Of a DNA stretch of 64,000 nucleotides, positions 52,947 through 62,334 are shown in pieces. Location: contig NZ_JAGIKV010000021.1 in assembly GCF_017874615.1 (NCBI RefSeq), forward strand, positions 62,001 to 126,000, written 5' to 3'. The position numbers were made by a program, and so were the translations under genes. This stretch comes from Paenibacillus xylanexedens (GTDB taxonomy: Bacteria; Bacillota; Bacilli; Paenibacillales; Paenibacillaceae). Position 1 is the stretch's first letter. The number at the start of each line of letters is the position of its first letter. Under the pieces are notes generated by a model, which saw nothing but the letters and a program-made list of their open reading frames with translations, did not search any database and had not been told where the DNA came from.

Positions 52947-54665
52947 CTAGGAAACATCCGCTCTTTCATCATCTGTCTGCTTTAATGTTACAGGAAGTCT
53001 CCCCGCAAAAGGAATGCGCCCCATCAGCGCCTGAGCGACGCTATCCATGGCAAGTGGCCGGCTCTCGTAGGCCGCTACATAGACCTCGGCATCCGGAAGC
53101 GCCAGCAGATCATAGGGGCTTCGCAATGCCACAACAGCCAGCGGTTTGCCCAATTGCTGTATCCAACTAATCAGTCTGCACTGTGGATCGCCGGAGGGGC
53201 TTCCTGCATTGTAGGTTCCCACCACAATCTGCCGAATGTCATCTGCTTCCGCTGCCTGAAGCAGACATGCGGAGCGAATGGCGACTTCCTCGGGCGTGAC
53301 CGTCAGATCGACAACATCCAGACCATATATGGATAAGGCTGAGCCCAAGGTGAACGTCTGAGTCAGCTTTTCGTCGGCAATTGTCGTCACGGACGTGGCA
53401 ACCGTTATGACCAGCGTGCGTTCCGGCTTCAAAGGCAGCATATTCAGCTGATCACGCACCAGTGTGATACTGTTCTCGCTAATACGGCGGGCAACCTCTT
53501 GGTGTAATGAACTGTTGCGCTCCGACCAACTGGATAGAGCAGGAGCGTTTGATGCCTTTGGCAATGATGCATTCGATACTACACTATACACTTCATCATC
53601 ACCTGCACCGCCCATTCCACTCTCCAGTAAACCACGCTTCGCCTTGTACATCAGCAAGCGATTCACCGACTCATCAATACGGCTCTCGCTAATCCGCCCG
53701 CTCCTCACAGCTGCTAACAACAATTCAAATGCCTCTGCCTGAAGCTTAGCCGTATGGCTAATTAACACCAGATCTGCCCCGGCCTCTACCGCCATTACGG
53801 CTGCATCGACAGTGCCATAGTTCACGGCAATGGCATCCATCTCCATGCAATCTGTCACGATCATGCCCTGATAACCCAGTTCCTGGCGAAGCAGACCGCT
53901 TAATACGGTTTGCGATAGCGTTACGGGCAGCCGCTCTGGCTCCAGTGCAGGAAAATAAATATGCGCCGACATCATGGCATCGACACCTTCGGCGATAGCG
54001 GCTCGGAATGGAATCAACTCCAGGCGCTCTACCCGTTCCCGATCATGAGTGATGATCGGGAGGTCCAGATGGGAATCGGTATCCGTATCCCCATGCCCAG
54101 GGAAGTGCTTGGCTGTCGCTGCAATCCCAGCGTCCTGTATTCCCGCAATGGTTCTGGCTCCATATTCTGCAACGGATTGTGGAGATTCGCCAAATGATCG
54201 TACACCGATGACCGGATTGGCTGCGTTATTGTTCACATCCAATACCGGAGCAAAGTTCATGTTAATGCCCATGGACTTCAGCTCCAACCCACTGATATAT
54301 GCCGCCTGATACGCATCGTCAAAGGAACCGGCAGCGGCAATAGCCATTTGTCCAGGCATCAAGGCGATCCCTTCGGTAATTCGAGCAACCATGCCGCCCT
54401 CCTGATCAATGGAGATCCAGAGCGGCACATTACCACTGCTTTTGGCAATCTGCTGTAACCCTAACGATAACCGCTCTACCTGCTCTGGCGACTCAACGTT
54501 GCGAGCAAAGTAGATTACGCCACCGATTGGATACTTTCGGAGAAAGGGTTCCACATCGCCAGCAGCTTCGGTGCCATGAAAGCCACAAAGCAGCATTTGC
54601 CCGACTTTCTCACGCAAGGTCATCTGTTTCAGCTTCGACTTGTATGACTCTTTTTGCCTACTCAT
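52947..54665 (-). CDS. nagZ: Beta-N-acetylglucosaminidase, GH3 (NagZ)
   Basis: A 572-residue GH3 enzyme. Substrate-binding ISIDQEGGMVARITEG near 90, the NagZ-type loop AKHFPGHGDTDTDSHLDLPI (catalytic His/Asp dyad) near 180, and the nucleophile segment GMIVTDCMEMDAIAV near 265. A C-terminal domain follows (TYNAGSPSGDPQCRL), as in Bacillus NagZ. There is no signal peptide from the ATG at 54665 (GGAGG 6 nt upstream), unlike exported B. subtilis NagZ. It cleaves terminal GlcNAc from cell-wall fragments. It is the last gene of the import operon, with namZ 31 bp before it. Confidence 0.93.
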   Translation of the reverse strand: MSRQKESYKSKLKQMTLREKVGQMLLCGFHGTEAAGDVEPFLRKYPIGGVIYFARNVESPEQVERLSLGLQQIAKSSGNVPLWISIDQEGGMVARITEGIALMPGQMAIAAAGSFDDAYQAAYISGLELKSMGINMNFAPVLDVNNNAANPVIGVRSFGESPQSVAEYGARTIAGIQDAGIAATAKHFPGHGDTDTDSHLDLPIITHDRERVERLELIPFRAAIAEGVDAMMSAHIYFPALEPERLPVTLSQTVLSGLLRQELGYQGMIVTDCMEMDAIAVNYGTVDAAVMAVEAGADLVLISHTAKLQAEAFELLLAAVRSGRISESRIDESVNRLLMYKAKRGLLESGMGGAGDDEVYSVVSNASLPKASNAPALSSWSERNSSLHQEVARRISENSITLVRDQLNMLPLKPERTLVITVATSVTTIADEKLTQTFTLGSALSIYGLDVVDLTVTPEEVAIRSACLLQAAEADDIRQIVVGTYNAGSPSGDPQCRLISWIQQLGKPLAVVALRSPYDLLALPDAEVYVAAYESRPLAMDSVAQALMGRIPFAGRLPVTLKQTDDERADVS

Positions 54666-54696
54666 TTCATACCTCCCTCCGATAACAAACATCCGT

Positions 54697-55893
54697 TCAT
54701 TCATATAACAAAAACGGCTTTCGCCGCTCCTTCCATTCCGCTGCCTGTACATTCCACGCTTCGATTAAACGAATGAATTCCGCGCGGTCATGAATCGTTT
54801 CCCTGACTTCCTTCCCCCCTGCCAGCAGGTCGATAAAGTACCTTGAACCCGGCTCTGGTGGCTCCAGCCAGCGGAATTGCTCCGGATAGAGTGACACCAG
54901 TTCATGCAAAAGCACTAACCCTGTCTCTACCGCCCGAAATTTCCTGCTGTCCGTTACAAAAATCCTTACGCCACCACACAGCTCACCTGCGTGTTTGGAG
55001 AATGTTGGGGACATGTACACTGGATGCACATGTACACCTTCCAGCTTGTATTCCCGAAATCGTTCCGCCAAACGCTCACCCTCAACCCAGGGGGCTCCAA
55101 TCCACTCGAATGGGCGGGTCGTGCCCCTGCCCTCCGATACATTAGTGCCTTCGAACAGGCACGTACCCGCATATACCCGCACACTGTCCAGCGTGGGCAT
55201 ATTGGGAGAGGGTAACATCCAGGGAAGCCTACAATCCGCATACTCCATGGAACGCTGCCATCCTTCCATGGCAACCACGTCCAATTCACAAGGTACATCC
55301 ATCTCGCTGTTGACCATCAGGGCGAGTTCACCTACCGTCAATCCGGTACGTACAGGTACACGCCAAGCGCCAACGAGTGATTCATACCCTGCGTTCAGCA
55401 CACCGCCTTCCACAACGTTTCCACCCAGCGGATTGGGACGGTCCAGAATCAGCATACGTTTGCCTGCTCCAGCACAGGCATCCATCATATGGAACAAGGT
55501 TGAGGCATACGTGTAATAACGGATGCCCACATCCTGAATGTCGAACAGCACCGTATCCACTCCAGCCAGCATTGCAGGCGTAGGTTTCTTGTAATCTCCA
55601 TACAGGCTGAACACCGGAATGTCCAGACGTGGATGAAGCATGTCTCCGAATCTGACACCCGCCTGAAGCTCTCCATAAAGTCCGTGCTCACAGGCATAGA
55701 GCGCTGTAAGCTCGGTATTAGCCAGTCCGGCGCACACATCTATTGTCGATACGAAATCCGCTGTAATACCAGTCGGGTTTGTAATTAGACCGATTCGGTT
55801 ACCCGTTATCCATGGATGCGATAACCCTCTGGACAGAAGATCAACTCCTGTTTTCACAGCCGGGATCTGCTCGGTCCCATTCAACTGACCCAT
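54697..55893 (-). CDS. namZ: Exo-beta-N-acetylmuramidase NamZ (DUF1343)
   Basis: A 398-residue protein of the DUF1343/YbbC family: RIGLITNPTGITADF, LYACEHGLYGELQAGVRFGD, LFDIQDVGIRYYTYASTL and LDRPNPLGGNVVEGGVL. NamZ removes MurNAc from the non-reducing end of peptidoglycan fragments and works with NagZ. The ATG at 55893 overlaps the stop of the previous gene (TGATG). There is no signal peptide, so it probably acts on imported MurNAc-GlcNAc in the cytosol, in contrast to secreted NamZ of B. subtilis. Confidence 0.93.
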   Translation of the reverse strand: MGQLNGTEQIPAVKTGVDLLSRGLSHPWITGNRIGLITNPTGITADFVSTIDVCAGLANTELTALYACEHGLYGELQAGVRFGDMLHPRLDIPVFSLYGDYKKPTPAMLAGVDTVLFDIQDVGIRYYTYASTLFHMMDACAGAGKRMLILDRPNPLGGNVVEGGVLNAGYESLVGAWRVPVRTGLTVGELALMVNSEMDVPCELDVVAMEGWQRSMEYADCRLPWMLPSPNMPTLDSVRVYAGTCLFEGTNVSEGRGTTRPFEWIGAPWVEGERLAERFREYKLEGVHVHPVYMSPTFSKHAGELCGGVRIFVTDSRKFRAVETGLVLLHELVSLYPEQFRWLEPPEPGSRYFIDLLAGGKEVRETIHDRAEFIRLIEAWNVQAAEWKERRKPFLLYE

Positions 55894-56603
55894 CACACAT
55901 TCCCCTGGCTGACCCAGCCTGTATGCTGGTGATCATTACCGCCTGTTACGACAGGCTCTTCTTCAGGCTCCAGCACATTAAGAGCAACCTTATGCTGATA
56001 GATGGCAAACATCCCTCCAAACAACGCTCCGAAACCAACGACAGTCAGCATCAGCAGAGCCGTCAGGCACATGGCCTGAAAACAAGCGCCCATCGTGTAC
56101 CCCGGGTGACGGAAAAACAGCTTTACACTTTCCCCCATCGCCTGAACGATGCCCATGTTTTTTTGTAAAACAAGCTGCCAGGTATAGAACTGTGACATCA
56201 GCGCCATGAGAACAAAGAATGTCTGGAATGCACCCACTGCTGTACCTGTAATTCCACCCTGTCCACCGTAATACCACCAGGTTGACCATAGAATGAAGCC
56301 AAGCACCGCGAAAAGCACACCCACCGATCCTCCCGGGATTATTCCCTTCAATGTTCCGACCCAGATATCCTTAAGTCCATTGCGCCGTTCCTTACGTTCC
56401 AATCTGTTATGCACGGCATAACAAACCCCGAACAGCATGGGCATATACATCAAGGCCAGTAGCAGCACCGCGATCGGCAACGGAGCAAACATCAGAATGG
56501 GAACCAATATGATGGAGCTAAAGACACTGTACAAGGCCACCGGAATAATATCCCGATAGATTTCCGCGCCAGACTTGATCAATACTTCACTCAGCTTACG
56601 CAT
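55893..56603 (-). CDS. YesL-like (DUF624-like) membrane protein
   Basis: A 236-residue membrane protein with about five hydrophobic segments (IILVPILMFAPLPIAVLLLA, GVLFAVLGFILW, ALLMLTVVGFGALFGGMFAI). DUF624/YesL proteins commonly accompany Bacillales sugar ABC transporters; their role is unknown. Start at ATG 56603 (AAAGGGGAG about 7 nt upstream), or 56609. It lies between the ABC ATPase gene and namZ in a tight operon. Confidence 0.65.
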   Translation of the reverse strand: MRKLSEVLIKSGAEIYRDIIPVALYSVFSSIILVPILMFAPLPIAVLLLALMYMPMLFGVCYAVHNRLERKERRNGLKDIWVGTLKGIIPGGSVGVLFAVLGFILWSTWWYYGGQGGITGTAVGAFQTFFVLMALMSQFYTWQLVLQKNMGIVQAMGESVKLFFRHPGYTMGACFQAMCLTALLMLTVVGFGALFGGMFAIYQHKVALNVLEPEEEPVVTGGNDHQHTGWVSQGNV

Positions 56604-56651
56604 TTTCATTCTCCCCTTTCTCACCGTTCCTTCTTCACCAGGCATCGTCTC

Positions 56652-57761
56652 TTACTCACGTCCGATCGCAAGCTCCGTCTCTGGATCGAAAAATTGCGCC
56701 TTACGCAGGTCCAGTACAAAATTTTTGTCCATACCTACATAAGCATGTGTTTCCGGGTGGACCTTGGCCGTAACAGTACGGGCACCGGAATGGAAATATA
56801 CCAAATTCTCGGAGCCCAGATGTTCTACAACCTGAACCCGCGCCTGCAGCATGTGGTCTGTCGGGATATTCGGAGCGACATCATCACCAAAAATATGCTC
56901 TGGACGCAGACCCATAATCACCGGCTTGCCTTGATGACTCTGAAGACGAGCGAGTAGATCTTCTGGCAAGGTGAATGATGCACCGTCCACGACAACCTGC
57001 GTGCCTTCAATCCGGGCATCGATGAAGTTCATCGCCGGGGAACCGATAAATCCGGCAACAAACATATTCCGCGGACTCGCATACAATTCTTTCGGTGAAG
57101 CCACCTGCTGAATGTCTCCATGATTCATGACCACGATGCGTTCCCCAAGTGTCATGGCTTCTACCTGATCATGCGTCACGTACACAATCGTGGCACCGAG
57201 ACGTTTATGCAGCTCACCCAACTCCACCCGCATCTGTACCCGCAACTTGGCATCCAGATTGGACAATGGTTCGTCGAATAAAAACACCTGCGGATCACGG
57301 ACGATCGCCCGTCCCACCGCAACACGCTGGCGCTGACCACCAGACAGCTCGCGTGGTTTGCGCTCCAGCATCGCTTCCAGTCCCAGAATGGAGGCCGCAT
57401 TCTGCACCTGTTCATCAATATAGGACTTTGGCTTTTTCAGATTTTTCAGGCCAAAGGACAGATTTTCACGGATGGTCATATGCGGGTACAGTGCATAATC
57501 CTGAAACACCATCGCGATATCCCGATCCTTCGGATGCAGATCGTTAACAAGCCGGTCACCGATCACAATATCGCCGCTCGTTTGCTTTTCAAGTCCGGCA
57601 ATCATCCGCAATGACGTTGTCTTGCCACAGCCCGAAGGACCCACAAACACTACGAATTCCTTATCTTCTATAACAAAGTCCGAGCCGGCCACAGCCGTGA
57701 ACGTTCCTTTATGATCGTCTTTGAATTCTTTGCGCACTTGGCGAAACTCCACGCGTGCCAT
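56652..57761 (-). CDS. Sugar ABC transporter ATP-binding protein (MsmK/UgpC type)
   Basis: A 369-residue ATPase. Walker A is GPSGCGKTTSLRMIAG, signature LSGGQRQRVAVGRAIV, Walker B VFLFDEPLSNLDAKL, and the H-loop is VTHDQVEAM; the C-terminal TOBE/OB domain (IMGLRPEHIF) is that of carbohydrate importers. It energises the two permeases encoded next to it. Many Bacillales sugar operons lack their own ATPase and share MsmX; here a dedicated one is present. GGGGG lies 8 nt before the ATG. Confidence 0.95.
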   Translation of the reverse strand: MARVEFRQVRKEFKDDHKGTFTAVAGSDFVIEDKEFVVFVGPSGCGKTTSLRMIAGLEKQTSGDIVIGDRLVNDLHPKDRDIAMVFQDYALYPHMTIRENLSFGLKNLKKPKSYIDEQVQNAASILGLEAMLERKPRELSGGQRQRVAVGRAIVRDPQVFLFDEPLSNLDAKLRVQMRVELGELHKRLGATIVYVTHDQVEAMTLGERIVVMNHGDIQQVASPKELYASPRNMFVAGFIGSPAMNFIDARIEGTQVVVDGASFTLPEDLLARLQSHQGKPVIMGLRPEHIFGDDVAPNIPTDHMLQARVQVVEHLGSENLVYFHSGARTVTAKVHPETHAYVGMDKNFVLDLRKAQFFDPETELAIGRE

Positions 57762-57804
57762 AGGTAGATCCCCCTTTACGTTGTCGCTTGTCCTGAACTA
57801 ACAG

Positions 57805-58647
57805 TTAACCTTTAACTGCACCGATCGTAATGCCCTGCAGGAAATAACGTTGCAGTGAGAAAAACAGAATGATCATGGGCAGCGCACCTATTGTTGCCCC
57901 TGCCATCATCGCGCCGAAGTCCGTTGATTCGGCAAATACAAACGAGGCCAGCCCCACCTGAATGGTACGCATCTCGTTGGAATTGGTAATGAGGAACGGC
58001 CAGAAGAATTCGTTCCACGAAGCTACAAACGTGAATATCGCCAGCACCGCGATTCCCGGCTTTGCCATCGGCAGAATGACTTTCCAGAAGATGCCGAATT
58101 CACTACATGCATCGATACGTGCCGCATGTATCAGCGATGTGGGCAGCGTAGACATGAACTGTTTCATCAAGAATATGTTGCCCACACTAACGGCAGCAGG
58201 CAGAATAATGGCCGTATACGTATCCCCTAGGTCAAACACGTTGACCATCAGAATGTACAAAGGAATCAGTGTCACCTGCGCCGGGATCATCATGGTCCCA
58301 AGCAAAGTCCAGAATACCGCCTGACTACCCGGAAACTTCAGTTTGGCGAACGCATATCCCGCCAGGGAGGCGAAGAATACATTTGTTACGGTCAGAATGA
58401 TCGAGATGAGCAGCGAATTGTATAACCAGCGCCAGGCATCAGTTTTGGCAAAAAAGCGCTCATATGGTGATAAGGACAGCTGCTCCGGGATCATCTGCGG
58501 TTTGAAGGAAGCCGACATCGCGCTATCCTGCACCGAACCGACCAGCATCCAGTACATCGGAATGACCGTCACCAGCGCCCAGACCACCAACAGAATGGAT
58601 GCAACAACGAGCAGGATCTTTTTCTGTGTTGATTTCATGGATTTCAT
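57805..58647 (-). CDS. Carbohydrate ABC transporter permease (MalG-type)
   Basis: A 280-residue membrane permease with six helices. The EAA-type loop is HAARIDACSEFGIFWKVILP, preceded by PTSLI, as in MalG-class permeases of CUT1 transporters. GGGGG lies before ATG 58647; the second ATG at 58638 is also possible. It is 14 bp downstream of the first permease and transports the same substrate, probably a cell-wall sugar by operon context. Confidence 0.92.
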   Translation of the reverse strand: MKSMKSTQKKILLVVASILLVVWALVTVIPMYWMLVGSVQDSAMSASFKPQMIPEQLSLSPYERFFAKTDAWRWLYNSLLISIILTVTNVFFASLAGYAFAKLKFPGSQAVFWTLLGTMMIPAQVTLIPLYILMVNVFDLGDTYTAIILPAAVSVGNIFLMKQFMSTLPTSLIHAARIDACSEFGIFWKVILPMAKPGIAVLAIFTFVASWNEFFWPFLITNSNEMRTIQVGLASFVFAESTDFGAMMAGATIGALPMIILFFSLQRYFLQGITIGAVKG

Positions 58648-58661
58648 TCACCCCCGGATGC

Positions 58662-59585
58662 TTAATACTCAATATCGCTGGAGAAATATTTGAACTGTAT
58701 GACGGAGATGACAATGATGATAATCGCCAGTACAAATGACTGAGCCGAAGCCAATCCGAACTCATAGAACTTGAATGCCGTCTCATAGATCAGATAAGCG
58801 ATTGTAGTTGTCGCAAAGTTTGGTCCACCCTGTGTCATCAGATATACCGAGATGAACACCTGGAAAGACGTGATCACACCTGTAACGAGCAGATACAGCG
58901 TCGTTGGTTTGAGCAGCGGCCATGTAATCTTGCTGAACTGGGTCCAGCCGCTGGCATGATCAATATCCGCCGCCTCGTACAGCGATTTCGGAATACCACC
59001 CATGGCTGCCAGATACAGAATAATGCCCGCTCCGTGCGATCCAAGCCAGTTCATCAGAATGAGGGAAAAGAGTGCCGTTCCCGACTGGCCCAGCCAGATT
59101 ACCGGGTCAAGGCCGAACAGACCGAGGAAACGGTTGAGCAGTCCCGAATCTGTCGGGTCAAAGATCGCCAACCATACAATGGAGATGGTCACCCCGGAGG
59201 CTACCGCAGGCAGATACATGGTAGCTTTGAAAAATGTCTGCCATTTGCTTTTCATCTGATAGATGAAATAGGACAGTACAAATGTAATGAGAATATTGAC
59301 CGGGACTGTGCCTACGGTGAAGATGACTGTATTTTTAATCGACTTCCAGAATGTCTCATCCTTCACCAAACGCTCGTAGTTATCCAATCCAACCCACGTC
59401 GAGTTCATAATATTGTATTTCTGGAAGCTCATCACAAGAGCCGTCAGAACGGGATACAGTGTGAAAATGAGAAACAGCAGGACAGGCGCCAAAATAAACA
59501 AATACGCCCACCCGTAGTCTCGCCAAAACCGGGCAACCCGGGAAGTCCGGGGCACTGACGATTTTGGCGCAAGGGCGGTCTGCAT
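58662..59585 (-). CDS. Carbohydrate ABC transporter permease (MalF-type)
   Basis: A 307-residue membrane permease with six helices. The EAA loop reads IPKSLYEAADIDHASGWTQF, with SKITWPLLKPT after it. AGAGGAGGA lies about 6 nt before the ATG. It is 55 bp downstream of the substrate-binding protein gene in the import operon. Confidence 0.92.
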   Translation of the reverse strand: MQTALAPKSSVPRTSRVARFWRDYGWAYLFILAPVLLFLIFTLYPVLTALVMSFQKYNIMNSTWVGLDNYERLVKDETFWKSIKNTVIFTVGTVPVNILITFVLSYFIYQMKSKWQTFFKATMYLPAVASGVTISIVWLAIFDPTDSGLLNRFLGLFGLDPVIWLGQSGTALFSLILMNWLGSHGAGIILYLAAMGGIPKSLYEAADIDHASGWTQFSKITWPLLKPTTLYLLVTGVITSFQVFISVYLMTQGGPNFATTTIAYLIYETAFKFYEFGLASAQSFVLAIIIIVISVIQFKYFSSDIEY

Positions 59586-59640
59586 GGCGAATCCTCCTCT
59601 CCTAATCAGTGTGGTTTTACGTTATGTTTGATTGTCCGAG

Positions 59641-60993
59641 TTATTGTCCAAACATCTGCTGGCCTTTGCTCTTGAAGTCTTCTGCGATCTGCTCCGGTGA
59701 TTTTTCTCCCGAGAACAGCGCCTGGATGTTTGGCTTCACAACCTGTTCCTTGAATTGTTTTTGCTGGGATGCTTTGTCGATATCCAGTTCAAGTACAACC
59801 GGCATCGCGATATTCTCTGCCATGACTTTTGCAGCAGCCAGATTATCCGGTTGACCAAGCTCTTTTCCTTTAAACAGATCCACCTGGGACTGTCTTACGA
59901 ATGGAAGCGCCAGTTCATTGGCCGAGTTCCCTGCTTTGGCACCACTAAGCGCCTCCATCACCAGGAACGTATTTTTGGCATGCTGTTCGCCCTTGTCCTT
60001 TTTCTGTTTGAAGGCTACATACCCTTCGCCGCCCATCGTTGTGGCAGCAGGTTGATCATCATTATGTGGTACAGGCAGCAGGACAAAATCAATCTTCTCT
60101 CCCTGCACCTTGCCATCATCGATGTCCTTGTTGCGGTTCTGAATCATCACATCATAATAAGGAATCGCTTTGGAAATAATCGCCGTTTCCCCCGCGTAGA
60201 ACATATCCGTCCGTTTCGCTGGAGCGAGAGCCGCCGTTTCCTTCGGCATATACCCTTGATCCATCAGGTTTTTGATAAAAGAGAGGGTATCCAGAATGCG
60301 ACCATCATTCCATTGGAACGTGCCGTCTTTATCAAGAACATCGATCATCCCGTTGTTACGAGACAGCATTTCAATGAAGTCAAGCGAGGTTCCGTCGGTA
60401 ACCAGTGCATATTGCTTGGCCCCGCCATCCAGCGTTTTGGTCAGCTTGGCAGCAGCATCGTTGAATTCGGACCAGGTCCAGCCATTTTGTTGAATGGACT
60501 TCCAATCAATGCCCGCTTCCTCCAGAATGCGTTTGTTACCACCCCAAGCCCATTGGAATTGATACAAAGGCAGTCCATACTGTTTCCCCTGAATCTGGCC
60601 TAAATCAAGCGTACCTGGCAGGTAGTCGTCCTTGATCTCAGGTGTCAGGTAGCTGTCCAGCTCAAGTGCCAATCCCGTATTCACATATGTGCCGTCTACG
60701 CTATGAAAGTAAAGATCCGGCGGGTTACCTGCGTTCAGAGCGACATCGAATTTTTTGGGCCCTTCCGCCCAGGAAAGCATTTCCGTCTTCACGGTAATGT
60801 TCGGGTGTTCTTTATTGAAATCAGAGATTAGACCCTTCAGTTCATCTTCATATGTGCCATGTACAGGATAGGTCCATACCGTTACCGTATCATCGGCATT
60901 CGGGTCATCCGGAGCAGCACCTCCGCTATTCCCACAGGCAGTAACCCAGACCATCATCAACAACATCGTCCATACCAGACCCTTCTTTTTCAT
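59641..60993 (-). CDS. Carbohydrate ABC transporter substrate-binding lipoprotein
   Basis: A 450-residue solute-binding protein. Signal peptide and lipobox (VTAC, cysteine near residue 20) are followed by VTVWTYPVHGTYEDELKGLI, FNKEHPNITVKTEM and LYFHSVDGTYVNTG, typical of family 1. AAAGGAGATGAAGGG precedes the ATG at 60993. It is the first gene of a seven-gene operon that ends with namZ and nagZ. The likely ligand is MurNAc-GlcNAc or a muropeptide sugar, inferred from the downstream enzymes. Confidence 0.9.
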   Translation of the reverse strand: MKKKGLVWTMLLMMVWVTACGNSGGAAPDDPNADDTVTVWTYPVHGTYEDELKGLISDFNKEHPNITVKTEMLSWAEGPKKFDVALNAGNPPDLYFHSVDGTYVNTGLALELDSYLTPEIKDDYLPGTLDLGQIQGKQYGLPLYQFQWAWGGNKRILEEAGIDWKSIQQNGWTWSEFNDAAAKLTKTLDGGAKQYALVTDGTSLDFIEMLSRNNGMIDVLDKDGTFQWNDGRILDTLSFIKNLMDQGYMPKETAALAPAKRTDMFYAGETAIISKAIPYYDVMIQNRNKDIDDGKVQGEKIDFVLLPVPHNDDQPAATTMGGEGYVAFKQKKDKGEQHAKNTFLVMEALSGAKAGNSANELALPFVRQSQVDLFKGKELGQPDNLAAAKVMAENIAMPVVLELDIDKASQQKQFKEQVVKPNIQALFSGEKSPEQIAEDFKSKGQQMFGQ

Positions 60994-61166
60994 CCCTTCA
61001 TCTCCTTTGCATGTCATCATCCGATTCTTTCATTGCCTAACCATGCTACCCCTTTGTGATCGTTCAGCCTTCAAACGCCATCCACCTATACACGCGGCAG
61101 TAAGGAAAAGCACCTCCCCTGTAGATTGGGCCTGCCAGTCGCAAGCTAAATCTCTTAAATGCAATA

Positions 61167-61191
61167 TTAACGTCAACTTAATTGACATTAA
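61167..61191. promoter_or_regulatory. Inverted repeat in the divergent murK/import-operon region
   Basis: TTAACGTCAA and TTGACATTAA are 10-bp arms with one mismatch around CTTAA. It lies between the two divergent operons and is a candidate operator for the adjacent RpiR-type regulator. A looser AT palindrome (GTAAAAT...ATTTTAC) lies at about 61240-61285. Confidence 0.5.
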
Positions 61192-61349
61192 CAGTATTAA
61201 TTCCTTCCAAAATTGTAGATTGAATTCATTATATGAGTTGTAAAATAAAAATTCAACATTATTTTTTATTATAAAATTTAATTTTACTTTTTCTTTTCAT
61301 GCAACTATACTATGTAAAAAGAAAACCCAAGCAAGCGAGGTGAGCCACT

Positions 61350-62312
61350 TTGCGAGTATATGTAGGCGTAGATGGAGGCGGTACCAATACTGATGCAGCA
61401 ATCATTTCTGAATCTGGTGAAATTCTTGCCCGACTCAGCGGCGGTCCCACGAATCCTCACAGCGTATCCACTGAACAGGCCCTTTCCGAACTGCAACGAG
61501 TGCTGGAACAGCTATTTAATCTAATAAGTGATTTATCGACAAATTGTGAGGGTATATGCCTTGGTATGTCAGGTGTAGATACGATCCAAGAACGGCAACT
61601 TATAGCCGAAGCAGTAAATAACTATATGAAGAGTCGTAATCGACAGGCATCAGAAGGTTGTCCAGTCTGGGTTGTATCCGAAGGAGAGATTGCTCTGATG
61701 GCCTCTCTCGGACATACGCACGGTGTATTGTGTATCTCTGGAACAGGTTCCATCGTGTACGGATTTACGCGGGAAGGCGAGCGATACCGTGCAGGAGGCT
61801 GGGGTCATCTGCTCGGAGATGAGGGGAGCGGCTATCGTATCGGGCAGCGTGCACTCCAAGTGGTTATGCAAAGTTATGACGGTGTTCTTCCTCCAACCTG
61901 TTTAACCCCGCTTCTTCTAAAGAATCTGAACCTTCGGGATATATCGGAGCTAAAGACGCGGGTGTATCAGACGGATTGGGGCAAAACCGAGACCGCATCC
62001 ATCGCCCGCCTAACTATAGAAGCTGCTGAACTCGGAGATGAGGCCGCCCGCGCACTAATCATTGACGAAGCCTCACAATTGGCGGATACCGCCAAGGCGC
62101 TGATTGCCCGTCATCCCGAATTTGCATCCACTCCGGTTGTCCTGTCCGGATCAATGTTTCGATACGCTGCACTTTTCCGAAATACATTTATCCAGAAGTT
62201 ATCAGGATATTATGGAGAGTTGGACTTTGTATATCGTGAAGATGCCCCCGCTCCAGCGATTGGCGCAGCACAACTGGCAAGAAAACGCTGTTCCCTGAAT
62301 GAATCATTTTAA
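61350..62312 (+). CDS. murK: MurNAc/GlcNAc kinase (MurK-type, BadF/BadG family)
   Basis: A 320-residue sugar kinase of the BadF/BadG/BcrA/BcrD ATPase family. Phosphate loops YVGVDGGGTNTDAAI and CISGTGSIVYGF, and GWGHLLGDEGSGYRIGQRAL near 150. MurK of clostridia phosphorylates MurNAc and GlcNAc at C6. It starts at TTG 61350 with GAGGTGA 6-7 nt upstream. It is 22 bp before murQ. Since MurQ needs MurNAc-6-phosphate and no PTS gene is visible here, a kinase is required in this pathway. Confidence 0.85.
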   Translation: MRVYVGVDGGGTNTDAAIISESGEILARLSGGPTNPHSVSTEQALSELQRVLEQLFNLISDLSTNCEGICLGMSGVDTIQERQLIAEAVNNYMKSRNRQASEGCPVWVVSEGEIALMASLGHTHGVLCISGTGSIVYGFTREGERYRAGGWGHLLGDEGSGYRIGQRALQVVMQSYDGVLPPTCLTPLLLKNLNLRDISELKTRVYQTDWGKTETASIARLTIEAAELGDEAARALIIDEASQLADTAKALIARHPEFASTPVVLSGSMFRYAALFRNTFIQKLSGYYGELDFVYREDAPAPAIGAAQLARKRCSLNESF

Positions 62313-62334
62313 AAGAGAGAAGGAGGCCATACGG

